DNA from: CAVZVW01 sp963778845 | Lineage (GTDB): Bacteria; Actinomycetota; Actinomycetes; Actinomycetales; Kineosporiaceae | Length of the DNA stretch: 64,000 nt | Reading direction: 5' to 3' | NCBI GenBank assembly: GCA_963778845.1 | Contig: CAVZVW010000009.1 | Location: forward strand, 1,240,001-1,304,000 | Part shown: positions 8,692-16,036 of the stretch, piece by piece | Numbering within the stretch: the stretch's first letter is position 1 | Layout: every line of letters starts with the position of its first letter | Position numbers and translations under genes: made by a program | Notes under the pieces: generated by a model | Databases searched by the model: none | Told to the model about the DNA's origin: nothing | Seen by the model: the letters and a program-made list of their open reading frames with translations, nothing else

Positions 8692-9609
8692 TCACCCCCG
8701 CCGATCGATGTCCGGCTCCAGATAGATGACCCGGGCGATGGGCACCGCGGCCCGCACCCTGCCCTCGGCCGCGTCGATCAGCTGCGCCACCGCCAGGGCC
8801 GTGCCGCCCGGGGCCACGGCGATCTTCGCCGCAACGAGGAGCTCCTCCGGCCCCAGGTGCAGCGTCTTCATGTGAATCACACGCTCCACCCCTCCACCGA
8901 CGAGTGCGGTCTCGATGGCCAGGACGTCCTCCGGCGTGGCCGCCTCCCCGATCAGCAGGGAGTTCATCTCCACCGCCAACACCGCGGCGACGCTGACCAG
9001 CAGGACGCCGATCAGCCCGGTACCGAGTGCGTCCCACCTACCGTCCGACGTGAGGAGCGTGAGCCCCACGCCGAACAACGCAAACATCAGCCCGACCAGC
9101 GCGGCGGCGTCCTCCAGCAGGACGACGGGGAGCTCGGGGGCCTTGGCCGTGCGGACGAACTCGACCCACGTGCGCGACCCGCGCGCCGGCCTGGACTCCC
9201 GCACCGCCGTCCGCAAGGAGTAGGACTCGAGCCCGAGCGCCACCACCAGTACGGCGAGAGGAACCCACCACCAGCGGCCCTCAATCGGCTCCGGATGTCC
9301 GAACTTGTGCCACGCCTCGTAGAGGGCGAAGAGACCGCCGACGCTGAACAGCACGATCGAGACGATGAACGCGTACACGTAGCGCTGCCGCCCATAGCCG
9401 AACGGATGCTCCGGGGTGGCCTCGCGAGATGCTCGGCGACCCCCGACCAGCAGCAGGAGCTGGTTGCCCGAGTCCGCCACCGAGTGGATGGCCTCGGCGA
9501 GCATCGAGCTCGAACTGGTGAGCAGGAAGGCCACAGCCTTCGTGGCCGCGATCCCCAGGTTCGCGACCAACGCTGCGATGATCGCCGCGGTGCCGCCCTC
9601 GGTCGACAT
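8692..9609 (-). CDS. Cation diffusion facilitator family transporter
   Basis: CDF-type divalent cation/proton antiporter of 305 residues in the inner membrane, probably exporting Zn, Co, Fe or Mn. The N-terminal membrane domain has the metal-site helix EAIHSVADSGNQLLLL (HxxxD pair) and the conserved HPFGYGRQRYVYAF segment. Further hydrophobic segments follow, then a cytosolic domain with a VIHMKTLHLGPEELLVAAKI core. The subtype resembles the longer CDF proteins with an extended loop (about 145-175). The start has GGAGGGG about 8 nt upstream. In related actinobacteria this gene sits in the manB-SIS-ahcY block, as here. Confidence 0.9.
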   Translation of the reverse strand: MSTEGGTAAIIAALVANLGIAATKAVAFLLTSSSSMLAEAIHSVADSGNQLLLLVGGRRASREATPEHPFGYGRQRYVYAFIVSIVLFSVGGLFALYEAWHKFGHPEPIEGRWWWVPLAVLVVALGLESYSLRTAVRESRPARGSRTWVEFVRTAKAPELPVVLLEDAAALVGLMFALFGVGLTLLTSDGRWDALGTGLIGVLLVSVAAVLAVEMNSLLIGEAATPEDVLAIETALVGGGVERVIHMKTLHLGPEELLVAAKIAVAPGGTALAVAQLIDAAEGRVRAAVPIARVIYLEPDIDRRG

Positions 9610-9626
9610 CGGTGAGTCCCCTCCAG

Positions 9627-9690
9627 CGTGGTCAAGGCGGTCAACGTGGTCAACGCGGTCAACGCGTTCAGCGTGGTCAACGCGGTCTGC
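9627..9690. repeat. 9-bp tandem repeat upstream of the CDF gene
   Basis: Six to seven imperfect copies of ggtcaacgc (with ggtcaaggc, ggtcaacgt and gttcagcgt variants), directly 5' of the CDF ribosome site. A second short duplication (gtctgcgcggccgggtg) follows at about 9748-9790. The 213-bp gap 9610-9822 holds nothing else recognisable. Confidence 0.8.
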
Positions 9691-9822
9691 GCGGCCTCAT
9701 GGTCAGCAGCTGCGCCGTCTCGTCAACACGGTTCATCCGTCAGCTCCTGGCGGTCTGCGCGGCCGGGTGGTCTGCGCGGCCGGGTGGTCAGAGCGGTCTC
9801 GTCGCCGGCGGGTGGGCGGCCA

Positions 9823-10995
9823 TCAACGCGACCGGTCGCGCAGGTCCGCCACGTGCGGCGAGACAAGGGGGTCGACCCCCGCCGCGAGGGCCAGGTAGAC
9901 CGAGGCGAAGTCCGTGAGCGCGACAAGATCGGCCAGACGCTCCAGCGGGTGGCCCGGCTCGGCCGCGACCTCGGTCACCCGCACCCCGGCGTCCTCAGCA
10001 GTCAGCCGGACGGCGTCGGCGACGCGCGCGGTCTCCAGCCAGGCACCGTCCGGACGTTCGACCGAGGGGGCGGCATCACGCAGCAGCAGCAGCCGCAGCC
10101 GGGGACCGACCGGCCCGTCGAGGAAGGGGTCGGAGAACACGTCCTGGGAGGGGGCGGCGAAGGGGCCTCCGAACGTCGCGACGACGTCGCCCGCGTCGTC
10201 GGGGAGGGCACCCCGCATCGCAGGGATCCGCGCCGTGCGCGCCAGCATCGACACCGCGCGGCCGGCCGCCACTCCGGTCACGTCGCCGTCACCCAGGATC
10301 ACCGGGACCGTCCCGGCCAGCTCCAGCGCGAGCGCCTTGGCCGGGTTGACGAAGGCGTCGGACGAGGGTCGATAGGTCTCGGCGGCGACGTCGAGCCGGT
10401 CGGCGACCCGCGCGAGCAGGGCATGGGAGGTGTGGGCGAGGTCGCAGGCGAAGGCGGCCAGCGCAACGGGGGTCAACAGCGACCACAGCGCCAGTCGCGA
10501 TGCCCTGGCCGCCGGCGTCGACGGCGGCGCGACGGCCACATGGATGCCGCCCGTGCGTTGTGCGACCTCGGCCAGCGGCGAGCCCGCCATGCCCACAGTG
10601 AGCAGCCTGCAGCCACGGCGGGCGGCCTCCGCGGCCAGCCCCAACGGCCCAGGGGCACGCCCGGACATCGACACGGCCACCACGAGGTCGAGCGGCCCCA
10701 CCCACCCGGGCAGCGGCATGCCACGCCGCACGTGGACAGGGACAGGGGACCCGGTGCCGGCGAGCATGGTCAGGACCTCGCCCACCACGGCCGAGCCGCC
10801 GAGCGAGGCGACCACCACGGCTCTCGGCCGTCCGTCGTCGGCCACCCGGGGCACGCCCGCCTCCTCGGCGGCCGTCAACGACGTGCGCACCTGGGCGCCG
10901 GCTCCCGCAAGCGCGCGCAGGCTGCCCGACGGGTCGGCCGCGGCCAGCGCCTCGGGGTCGTCCAGCAGCTGCTCGTCCAGTGCCATGCCCGTCAT
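9823..10995 (-). CDS. SIS-domain phosphosugar isomerase (PGI/PMI-like)
   Basis: A 390-residue cytosolic protein of the bifunctional phosphoglucose/phosphomannose isomerase C-terminal type. An N-terminal SIS fold carries SLGGSAVVGEVLTMLAG and DLVVAVSMSGRAPGPLGLAAEA (Ser/Gly phosphosugar loop). The second half carries SSDAFVNPAKALALELAG and the EPGHPLERLADLVALTDFASVYLALA C-terminal helix typical of these enzymes. Its place after manB and Trm112 matches the Rv3256c position in mycobacteria and suggests fructose-6-P/mannose-6-P interconversion for GDP-mannose supply. It overlaps the Trm112 gene by 4 bp (ATGA). Catalytic activity is inferred from family and context. Confidence 0.85.
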   Translation of the reverse strand: MTGMALDEQLLDDPEALAAADPSGSLRALAGAGAQVRTSLTAAEEAGVPRVADDGRPRAVVVASLGGSAVVGEVLTMLAGTGSPVPVHVRRGMPLPGWVGPLDLVVAVSMSGRAPGPLGLAAEAARRGCRLLTVGMAGSPLAEVAQRTGGIHVAVAPPSTPAARASRLALWSLLTPVALAAFACDLAHTSHALLARVADRLDVAAETYRPSSDAFVNPAKALALELAGTVPVILGDGDVTGVAAGRAVSMLARTARIPAMRGALPDDAGDVVATFGGPFAAPSQDVFSDPFLDGPVGPRLRLLLLRDAAPSVERPDGAWLETARVADAVRLTAEDAGVRVTEVAAEPGHPLERLADLVALTDFASVYLALAAGVDPLVSPHVADLRDRSR

Positions 10996-11183
10996 GCCCG
11001 AGTGCGCGCCTCGTCGACGAGCAGCACGGGGATGCCGTCATCGATCCGGTAGGCCTTCGGGCACGCGGAGCACTGCAGCTCCGCGCCGCCCGAGGGCCCC
11101 GAGCCGTCGTCCAGCGTCGCGCCACAGGCGGGGCAGCGCAGGATCTCTCGCAGCCAGGGTTCGAGTCCGCTCACGAAGCACAT
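10992..11183 (-). CDS. Trm112 family protein
   Basis: A 63-residue zinc-ribbon-like protein. LREILRCPACGATLDD and ELQCSACPKAYRIDDGIPVLLVDEA give the CxxC pairs and the DGIPVLL end typical of bacterial Trm112/YcaR proteins. Eukaryotic homologues activate methyltransferases; bacterial roles are unclear. It is translationally coupled to the SIS gene (ATGA overlap). An internal GTG (codon 4) is a possible alternative start. Confidence 0.9.
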   Translation of the reverse strand: MCFVSGLEPWLREILRCPACGATLDDGSGPSGGAELQCSACPKAYRIDDGIPVLLVDEARTRA

Positions 11184-11230
11184 CCTGACGCATGAATGCC
11201 TCGAAACGGCAGCAGTCCGCTCACGGGTCC

Positions 11231-12700
11231 TTACGACCCGCGGACCAGCGCCAACACCTCGTCACGCGCGGCGGCCATGGTTGCCGGTCGCGCCGCCTCC
11301 GCGTTGAGCCGCAGCAGGGGCTCTGTGTTGCTCGGACGCACGTTGAACCACCACATGTCATCGCCCCCAGGCGTGCCCTCGTGGAGCACCGTCAGGCCGT
11401 CCAGGTGGTCCACCACGACGCCGTCCCGGCCGGCGAAGGCGGCCTCCACGGCAGCGATGGACGACGCCACGTCGGCGACCCGTGAGTTGATCTCCCCGCT
11501 CGGCGTGTAGCGCTCGAAGCCGGACATGAGCTGCGAGGCAGGCAGGGGCTGGCCGCCCAGGGCCGCGAGCACGTGGAGGGCGGCGAGCATCCCTGTGTCG
11601 GCGTACCAGAAGTCGCGGAAGTAGTAGTGCGCCGAGTGCTCCCCGCCGAAGACCGCACCCGCCCGGGCCATCTCGACCTTGATGAACGAGTGCCCCACGC
11701 GCGTTCGCAGGGGCGTGCCGCCGCTCTCTCGCACGACCTCCGGGACGGCGCGGGACGTGATGAGGTTGTGGATCACCGTGGCCGCTCGGCCGGCACGGGT
11801 CTCCTTGGCGATCTCTCGCTGGGCCACCAGTGCCGCCACCGCGGAAGGTGTGACGCTGCGGCCTCGCTCATCCACCACGAAGCAGCGGTCGGCGTCCCCG
11901 TCGAAGGCCAGGCCCAGGTCAGCGTCGCGCTCGGGCACTGCCGTCTGCAGGTCGAGCAGGTTCGCGGGGTCAAGCGGGTTCGCCTCGTGGTTGGGGAACG
12001 TCCCGTCCAGCTCGAAGTACAGCGGCACGACCTCGATCGGGATCGGAGGCAGGCCCGCGGCCTTCCCGAGCACTGCCGGCGTCGTCAGCCCGGCCATGCC
12101 GTTGCCGGCGTCGACGACGACCCGTAGGGGTCGGATCCCGGACAGGTCGACCAGGGACCGAAGGTAACCGGCGTAGTCCGGCAACAGGTCGCGCTCGGTC
12201 AGCGACCCGGCCCTGAGCCCTCCGCTACCGACGAGGTCGGGCGTCCCTGGCCCGCCCGAGCCGTCGAGCAGCGCCTGCGCACGGTCGCGAACCGCAGCCA
12301 GCCCGCTGTCCAGTCCCACCGGCCGGGCCCCTGACCGGCACATCTTGATGCCGTTCCACCCCGCGGGGTTGTGGCTGGCCGTGAACATCGCCCCGGCCGC
12401 ACCCAGCCAGCCGCTGGCGTAGTACATGCCGTCGGTGCTGCACAGACCGAGCAGGACGACGTCGCCCCCCTGCGAGCGGACCCCCGCCGCGAACGCCGTG
12501 GCCAAGGACGGACTCGAGTCGCGCATGTCGTGACCCACGACGACGGTCCCCGAAGCCGCGGGCTCGGGCTGGGCCGCCGGCTCGGGCAGGATCTCGAGGG
12601 CGAAAGCCACTCCTAGGGCATGCACGACGCGCTCGTCCAGCTGGCTGCCCACCAGGCCCCGCACGTCGTTGGCCTTGACGATGTCGCTGAGGGTCCCCAC
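11231..12700 (-). CDS. manB: Phosphomannomutase/phosphoglucomutase
   Basis: Interconverts hexose-6-P and hexose-1-P and feeds GDP-mannose synthesis. The 489-residue protein has the four-domain alpha-D-phosphohexomutase layout: VKANDVRG at the N-terminus, catalytic serine loop TASHNPAGWNGIKM, metal loop DGDADRCFVVDE, sugar loop GGEHSAHYYFRD and the C-terminal RPSNTEPLLRLNAEA phosphate loop. The open frame continues to 12907, but GTG 12700 matches family starts and is preceded by TAGCCT with a 7-nt spacer. Downstream the Trm112 and SIS genes follow with a 47-bp gap, probably one operon. Confidence 0.95.
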   Translation of the reverse strand: MGTLSDIVKANDVRGLVGSQLDERVVHALGVAFALEILPEPAAQPEPAASGTVVVGHDMRDSSPSLATAFAAGVRSQGGDVVLLGLCSTDGMYYASGWLGAAGAMFTASHNPAGWNGIKMCRSGARPVGLDSGLAAVRDRAQALLDGSGGPGTPDLVGSGGLRAGSLTERDLLPDYAGYLRSLVDLSGIRPLRVVVDAGNGMAGLTTPAVLGKAAGLPPIPIEVVPLYFELDGTFPNHEANPLDPANLLDLQTAVPERDADLGLAFDGDADRCFVVDERGRSVTPSAVAALVAQREIAKETRAGRAATVIHNLITSRAVPEVVRESGGTPLRTRVGHSFIKVEMARAGAVFGGEHSAHYYFRDFWYADTGMLAALHVLAALGGQPLPASQLMSGFERYTPSGEINSRVADVASSIAAVEAAFAGRDGVVVDHLDGLTVLHEGTPGGDDMWWFNVRPSNTEPLLRLNAEAARPATMAAARDEVLALVRGS

Positions 12701-12707
12701 GTTCGCG

Positions 12708-12713
12708 AGGCTA
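12708..12713 (-). promoter_or_regulatory. -10 element, leaderless manB mRNA
   Basis: TAGCCT on the minus strand, 7 nt before GTG 12700. It lies in the 41-bp gap after the Zn-ribbon gene and could give manB its own promoter. Confidence 0.45.
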
Positions 12714-12741
12714 ACGGCTCGCGGGGCAGGCGCGTGCCGCG

Positions 12742-13077
12742 CTACGGGCTGGTCGTGCGGTGGAGCACCGACTCCACGGTCAGCTCGGCACCGGCGTGCT
12801 CCCAGGTGCGGTGCTCGCAGTGGTGGCACGACGTGAACTCCACAGGCGTCCCGTCGGTCAGGCAGAGCGACAGCCGGGTGATGTGCATGCTTCCGCAGCC
12901 CCGGCAACGAGACGCCGACTGGTGCTCACGCTGCGTCAACGAGCCCAGGGGTGGTGCAACGACATTGGCGCGCGAGCGGCGGCGCTGGCGAGCAGGCGCG
13001 TGCGCGAGGATCCCCTCGCCATGGGACGGACCCTCTCTCGACGGCGGCGAACCTTGTGAGAGCGGAAAGGCGGTCAT
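12742..13077 (-). CDS. Conserved actinobacterial zinc-ribbon protein
   Basis: Unnamed 111-residue protein lying between manB and the DUF3499 gene, where related actinobacteria carry a small conserved gene. The first 55 residues are low-complexity Arg/Ser/Pro. The C-terminal half is a single zinc-ribbon: SRCRGCGS, then about 20 residues including LTDGTPVEF, then SCHHCEHRTW. ATG 13077 has a strong AGGAGG 4-5 nt upstream. Metal binding is inferred from the paired CxxC motifs. The biological role is unknown. Confidence 0.8.
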   Translation of the reverse strand: MTAFPLSQGSPPSREGPSHGEGILAHAPARQRRRSRANVVAPPLGSLTQREHQSASRCRGCGSMHITRLSLCLTDGTPVEFTSCHHCEHRTWEHAGAELTVESVLHRTTSP

Positions 13078-13121
13078 GGTGCCTCCTGATCAGCGGGCGC
13101 GCGGTACCGCGAGCCGATCGC

Positions 13122-13147
13122 GGACGGCGCGCGGGCTCGCGCCGTCC
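13122..13147. terminator. GC-rich stem-loop, possible terminator or 5'-UTR hairpin
   Basis: Left arm ggacggcgcg (13122-13131), 6-nt loop, right arm cgcgccgtcc (13138-13147), a perfect 10-bp stem. It has no U tract, as is common in actinobacteria. It lies 45 bp before the Zn-ribbon start, so it could also act on that gene's leader. Confidence 0.4.
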
Positions 13148-13234
13148 TAGAAGACGCCCAGACCCCCACCGCACGACGATGAGGACGATCACTGGCGGGC
13201 AGCCTGGAGCGTCTCCGGTGAATCTCGGCACAAT

Positions 13235-13259
13235 CGCCGGTATTCTTAAGAATCCGGCG
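13235..13259. promoter_or_regulatory. Near-perfect 24-nt palindrome
   Basis: Outer arms CGCCGG/CCGGCG flank the inner perfect palindrome ATTCTTAAGAAT, with a single T bulge at 13241. Its A/T-rich centre stands out in this genome. It could be an operator for the Zn-ribbon-manB operon or a terminator of DUF3499. Confidence 0.5.
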
Positions 13260-13396
13260 AGTCCCTGCGAAAGAGACCTATAAGGGCTGAAAACCTCGTA
13301 ACCGGACGTCGCCCAGCCTCTTCACGGGCGAGGCCGCACCGCCGCCTCCCGACCAGATATGGCCCACTCACGTTCCGACGCAGCGCGCCAGGTGCA

Positions 13397-13750
13397 TCAG
13401 CGGCCGGGGTCGCGCAGAACGCGCAGGTGTCCTCGTCGGCCGATCTCCAGGGTGCCCGACTCGACGTCCTCGAACCGAGGGCGGGCGGCCTCGCGCACCG
13501 CGTCGGCCAGCGCGAGCAGGTCGTCGTCGGAGGGGCCCGGCGCCACGCGGTCCGGGGCGAGGCGCACGACCTCCCACCCGCGAGGGGCCGTCAGGCGCTC
13601 GGCGTGAGGGGCACAGAGGTCGTAGCAGTGCGGCTCTGCGTACGTGGCCAGAGGGCCGAGAACCGCCGTGGAGTCGGAGTACACGTACGTGAGCGTGGCC
13701 ACTGCGGCGTGCGTGCAGGCGGTTCGGGAACACCGTCGAACTCCGCCCAC
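13397..13750 (-). CDS. DUF3499 family protein
   Basis: Actinobacterial protein of unknown function, 117 residues. The family core is clear: RRCSRTACTHAAVATLTYVYSDSTAVLGPLA, then YDLCAPHAERLTAPRGWEVVRL. The C-terminus ends in a short basic stretch. Four conserved cysteines/histidines (CxxxxC..., YDLCxxHAE) suggest zinc binding. GTG 13750 is chosen because the conserved CSRTAC follows at once and TATGGT lies 6 nt upstream. The frame stays open upstream only because the 66-bp repeats lack stops. Divergent from the metallopeptidase-like gene, as in mycobacteria and streptomycetes. Confidence 0.9.
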   Translation of the reverse strand: MGGVRRCSRTACTHAAVATLTYVYSDSTAVLGPLATYAEPHCYDLCAPHAERLTAPRGWEVVRLAPDRVAPGPSDDDLLALADAVREAARPRFEDVESGTLEIGRRGHLRVLRDPGR

Positions 13751-13756
13751 GCGCGG

Positions 13757-13762
13757 ACCATA
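13757..13762 (-). promoter_or_regulatory. -10 element, leaderless DUF3499 mRNA
   Basis: TATGGT on the minus strand, 6 nt before GTG 13750 and directly next to the left edge of the 66-bp repeat array. Confidence 0.45.
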
Positions 13763-13766
13763 TCCC

Positions 13767-13999
13767 TTCTCCCCGCCTCCTCGGCCCCCGGCACGCCGCG
13801 ACGCGCGGCACCTACCACTCGGCACCAGCGGGTTCTCCCCGCCTCCTCGGCCCCCGGCACGCCGCGACGCGCGGCACCTACCACTCGGCACCAGCGGGTT
13901 CTCCCCGCCTCCTCGGCCCCCGGCACGCCGCGACGCGCGGCACCTACCACTCGGCACCAGCGGGTTCTCCCCGCCTCCTCGGCCCCCGGCACGCCGCGA
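13767..13999. repeat. 66-bp tandem repeat array in a divergent promoter
   Basis: Three identical 66-bp units (13767-13832, 13833-13898, 13899-13964) plus the first 35 bp of a fourth (to 13999). Each unit contains the near-palindrome gccgcgacgcgcggc. The array fills the space between the two inferred -10 hexamers of DUF3499 and the metallopeptidase-like gene. Units are identical, which points to recent expansion. Confidence 0.97.
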
Positions 14000-14002
14000 G
14001 GC

Positions 14003-14008
14003 TAGGCT
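14003..14008 (+). promoter_or_regulatory. -10 element, leaderless metallopeptidase-like mRNA
   Basis: TAGGCT followed by 7 nt and ATG 14016. It lies directly at the right edge of the 66-bp repeat array. Confidence 0.5.
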
Positions 14009-14015
14009 GCCGGTC

Positions 14016-14441
14016 ATGGCAGCCCCGGCCCGCCGGCGACGCGACCGCCGAGACCGTGGGATTCGCGGGCCACTCCTTCCCCAGGAGGTTCCGGCGTACC
14101 GCAGCCGCGCCGAGCGTTTCGACGAGCGTGTTCTCGACGCCGTCGAGGAGCTGCACGGTCGGTGGTCGGAGCAGCTGGACGCTGTCGAGTTCGCCGTGGA
14201 GGACGTGCCGCCCAGCGACCCGGCGCCGTGGGAGCACGGCGAGGTCCCCCTCGGACGGCTCTTCCCGGCGCAGGGGAACCTTCCGCCACGCATCGTCGTC
14301 TACCGTCGCCCGGTCGAGACCCGCGCTGAGGACTCCGTCGAGCTGGCGCGACTCGTGCGCGAGGTCGTGGTCGAGCAGGTGGCGCATCTCATCGGGGTCC
14401 CCCCGGAGAGGGTGGACCCCGGCTACGACGAGGACGACTGA
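14016..14441 (+). CDS. Metallopeptidase (zincin-like) family protein, HExxH not conserved
   Basis: A 141-residue protein of the family that sits beside DUF3499 and whiB2 in actinobacteria (Rv3259 position). The shape fits: basic N-terminus, FDERVLDAVEEL, FAVEDVPPSDP, RIVVYRRPVE and a final helix ELARLVREVVVEQVAHLIGVPPERVDP. At the place where active relatives have HExxHxxG, this protein reads VEQVAHLIG. The first zinc histidine is replaced, so hydrolytic activity is doubtful. ATG 14016 is fixed by the 7-nt-spaced TAGGCT; the open frame through the repeats to 13644 is not coding. Its 3' end overlaps the DUF5719 gene by 19 bp, convergently. Confidence 0.85.
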   Translation: MAAPARRRRDRRDRGIRGPLLPQEVPAYRSRAERFDERVLDAVEELHGRWSEQLDAVEFAVEDVPPSDPAPWEHGEVPLGRLFPAQGNLPPRIVVYRRPVETRAEDSVELARLVREVVVEQVAHLIGVPPERVDPGYDEDD

Positions 14442-16036
14442 CCCAGCCGCGGGTCCTGCACGGCCGCCGGGGCCACGCCGGGCCCGCCGACCGGGACGGG
14501 CATCCGCACCACGCTGATCATCGGCCCGGCCGAGTCCTGCGCCGTCAGCACGAGTGCAGCCGACACCGGCCCGCCCGTCACGTCGAGGAGGAGACCGACG
14601 GCCTGCCCCGGCAGGTCTCGGGTGACCGCCGAACCCGCAGGCAGCGTGAGCGTGACCGGCGCTGCGAGGCGCCCGCCCGCGAGGACCGGCCGCACGGTCA
14701 CGCTGGCGCGCCGACCCACCGCCACCAGCGACAGGCGAGCGAGGATCGCGCTCGCACCAGGCTGCGCCGAGGATGTTGCCGAGGGGGTGGCAGAGGGGGT
14801 GGCAGAGGCCGTCGACGTCTGGTTCGCAGGGGTGGGCGTCGGGGTCGCGGAAGGGGAGGTCGGGTTCGCCGGCAGCGCCACGGCCGAGTGCGCGGGAAGG
14901 GCCACCGCCGAGGCCGCCCATGCCAGCTCTGCCGGCGGGGACTTCCCGCTCACCCCGGCGCTCGTGCCGGCGGACTCGCTGCCCGCGCTGGCCCGCCCGA
15001 CCAGCCCCGAGGCGACCACCGGGACGTCCGCCTCGACGACAGCGGCGTAGGACCCGTCGTCCACGCCCGTGACCGGGACGTCGGCCACGCTGCCCGCCGC
15101 AACCGTCAGCACTCCGCCGGGCAGGGTCACGCTGCCGTGAGGGCCGAGCAGGTGCACCCGCACGACGGCATCGGCGGTCCCCGGGACGACCACCCGGACG
15201 GCGTAAGCACCCGGGGCCGCGGGGTTCGCCGGCAGCCCTGCGGGGCCGTGGGCCTTCGCGGGGGCAACGACGGCCATCCCCGGCACAACCTGCCGGGTCG
15301 CAGCGGGCGCCGCTGCTGCGACGTCGTCCACGCCGCCGCCCACCAGACCGCGGACCATGCTGTGGTACAGCGTGGCCGTCACCCGTCCCGAGCGCGGGAC
15401 GACATGGACTGCCAGCATCGGCAGGCCCGGGGCCAGCGCGTCCACGAGCAGAGCCACCTGCCCCTGCCCGGGGACGACCACGCCCTCGCCGTTCGCGGCT
15501 CCGACAGGTCCCTTCGGCCCGTGGACGCGCACATCTACCACGACGGGGGCCGGCGAGGGGTTGGCGACGAGCAGCCGGTCTCGCTGGCCGGCAAGCGTGG
15601 CTCCGCCGACGAGCCAGACTTCGGTGGCCGCCTGGTCGCAGGCCCGCGCAGAGAGCCCACGGAGGTCGCCCGACGTCCCCATGGTGACCTGCAGCCCGGC
15701 GGTGAGCGCCACCGTCCGCCCCGGAGCCGATGGTCCGACGACCCGCGCGGTGCCGCTCTCCTCAAGTGTCGTCGTCGTGACGGCGACGAGGCCGCCGCCG
15801 GGTTGCGCGACGACTTCGGTCAGCCGTACGGGACCCGGCTCAGGCACCGGGTCGGCGCCGGCCGGAGCTAGCAAGGTCTCCGGGCCCGGGCAGTCCAGCG
15901 AGGGGGTCCGGGTCGCCAGCGTCAGTGCCACGGCGGGCCTCGTGCGGACGGGCACCGGCCCCGCGGTCGCTGCCGCGGCCGTGACCCCCACCGCGGCCAG
16001 CACCACCGCGGCCATCACGAGGAGGCGGCGCGTCAT
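14423..16036 (-). CDS. DUF5719 family exported protein
   Basis: A 537-residue secreted or membrane-anchored protein. A signal peptide or TM anchor (MTRRLLVMAAVVLAAVGVTA) leads into a beta-rich Ala/Val/Gly body of DUF5719 type. Repeating modules such as LLVANPSPAPVVVDVRVHGPKG and VRVHLLGPHGSVTLPGG suggest tandem immunoglobulin-like folds. A Ser/Thr/Pro/Ala linker (about 395-430) precedes the last module. ATG 16036 overlaps the stop of the large glycosyltransferase gene (ATGA), so it is its downstream partner. In actinobacteria these two genes sit next to whiB2 and are presumed envelope proteins; the biochemical role is unknown. Confidence 0.85.
   Translation of the reverse strand: MTRRLLVMAAVVLAAVGVTAAAATAGPVPVRTRPAVALTLATRTPSLDCPGPETLLAPAGADPVPEPGPVRLTEVVAQPGGGLVAVTTTTLEESGTARVVGPSAPGRTVALTAGLQVTMGTSGDLRGLSARACDQAATEVWLVGGATLAGQRDRLLVANPSPAPVVVDVRVHGPKGPVGAANGEGVVVPGQGQVALLVDALAPGLPMLAVHVVPRSGRVTATLYHSMVRGLVGGGVDDVAAAAPAATRQVVPGMAVVAPAKAHGPAGLPANPAAPGAYAVRVVVPGTADAVVRVHLLGPHGSVTLPGGVLTVAAGSVADVPVTGVDDGSYAAVVEADVPVVASGLVGRASAGSESAGTSAGVSGKSPPAELAWAASAVALPAHSAVALPANPTSPSATPTPTPANQTSTASATPSATPSATSSAQPGASAILARLSLVAVGRRASVTVRPVLAGGRLAAPVTLTLPAGSAVTRDLPGQAVGLLLDVTGGPVSAALVLTAQDSAGPMISVVRMPVPVGGPGVAPAAVQDPRLGQSSSS

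Larger units (their letters stand above)
13078..13396. other. Intergenic region with hairpin and palindrome
   Basis: Between the DUF3499 stop and the Zn-ribbon start, both on the minus strand. It contains a perfect 10-bp stem-loop (13122-13147) and a 24-nt palindrome with a one-base bulge (13235-13259). An A/T-rich block follows at about 13262-13306, which is the likeliest promoter for the Zn-ribbon-manB operon. No credible ORF. Confidence 0.6.

Noticed and set aside
9628..11052. 474-aa plus-strand ORF opposite the SIS isomerase
   Set aside because: Arg/Gly/Pro/His-rich shadow of two well-supported minus-strand genes.
13767..13999. CRISPR-like direct repeats
   Set aside because: Units abut head to tail without unique spacers and there are no cas genes, so it is a tandem repeat.
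13644..14015. N-terminal extension of the metallopeptidase-like protein through the 66-bp repeats
   Set aside because: The 66-bp period keeps frames open by chance, and the -10 hexamer at 14003 places the start at 14016.
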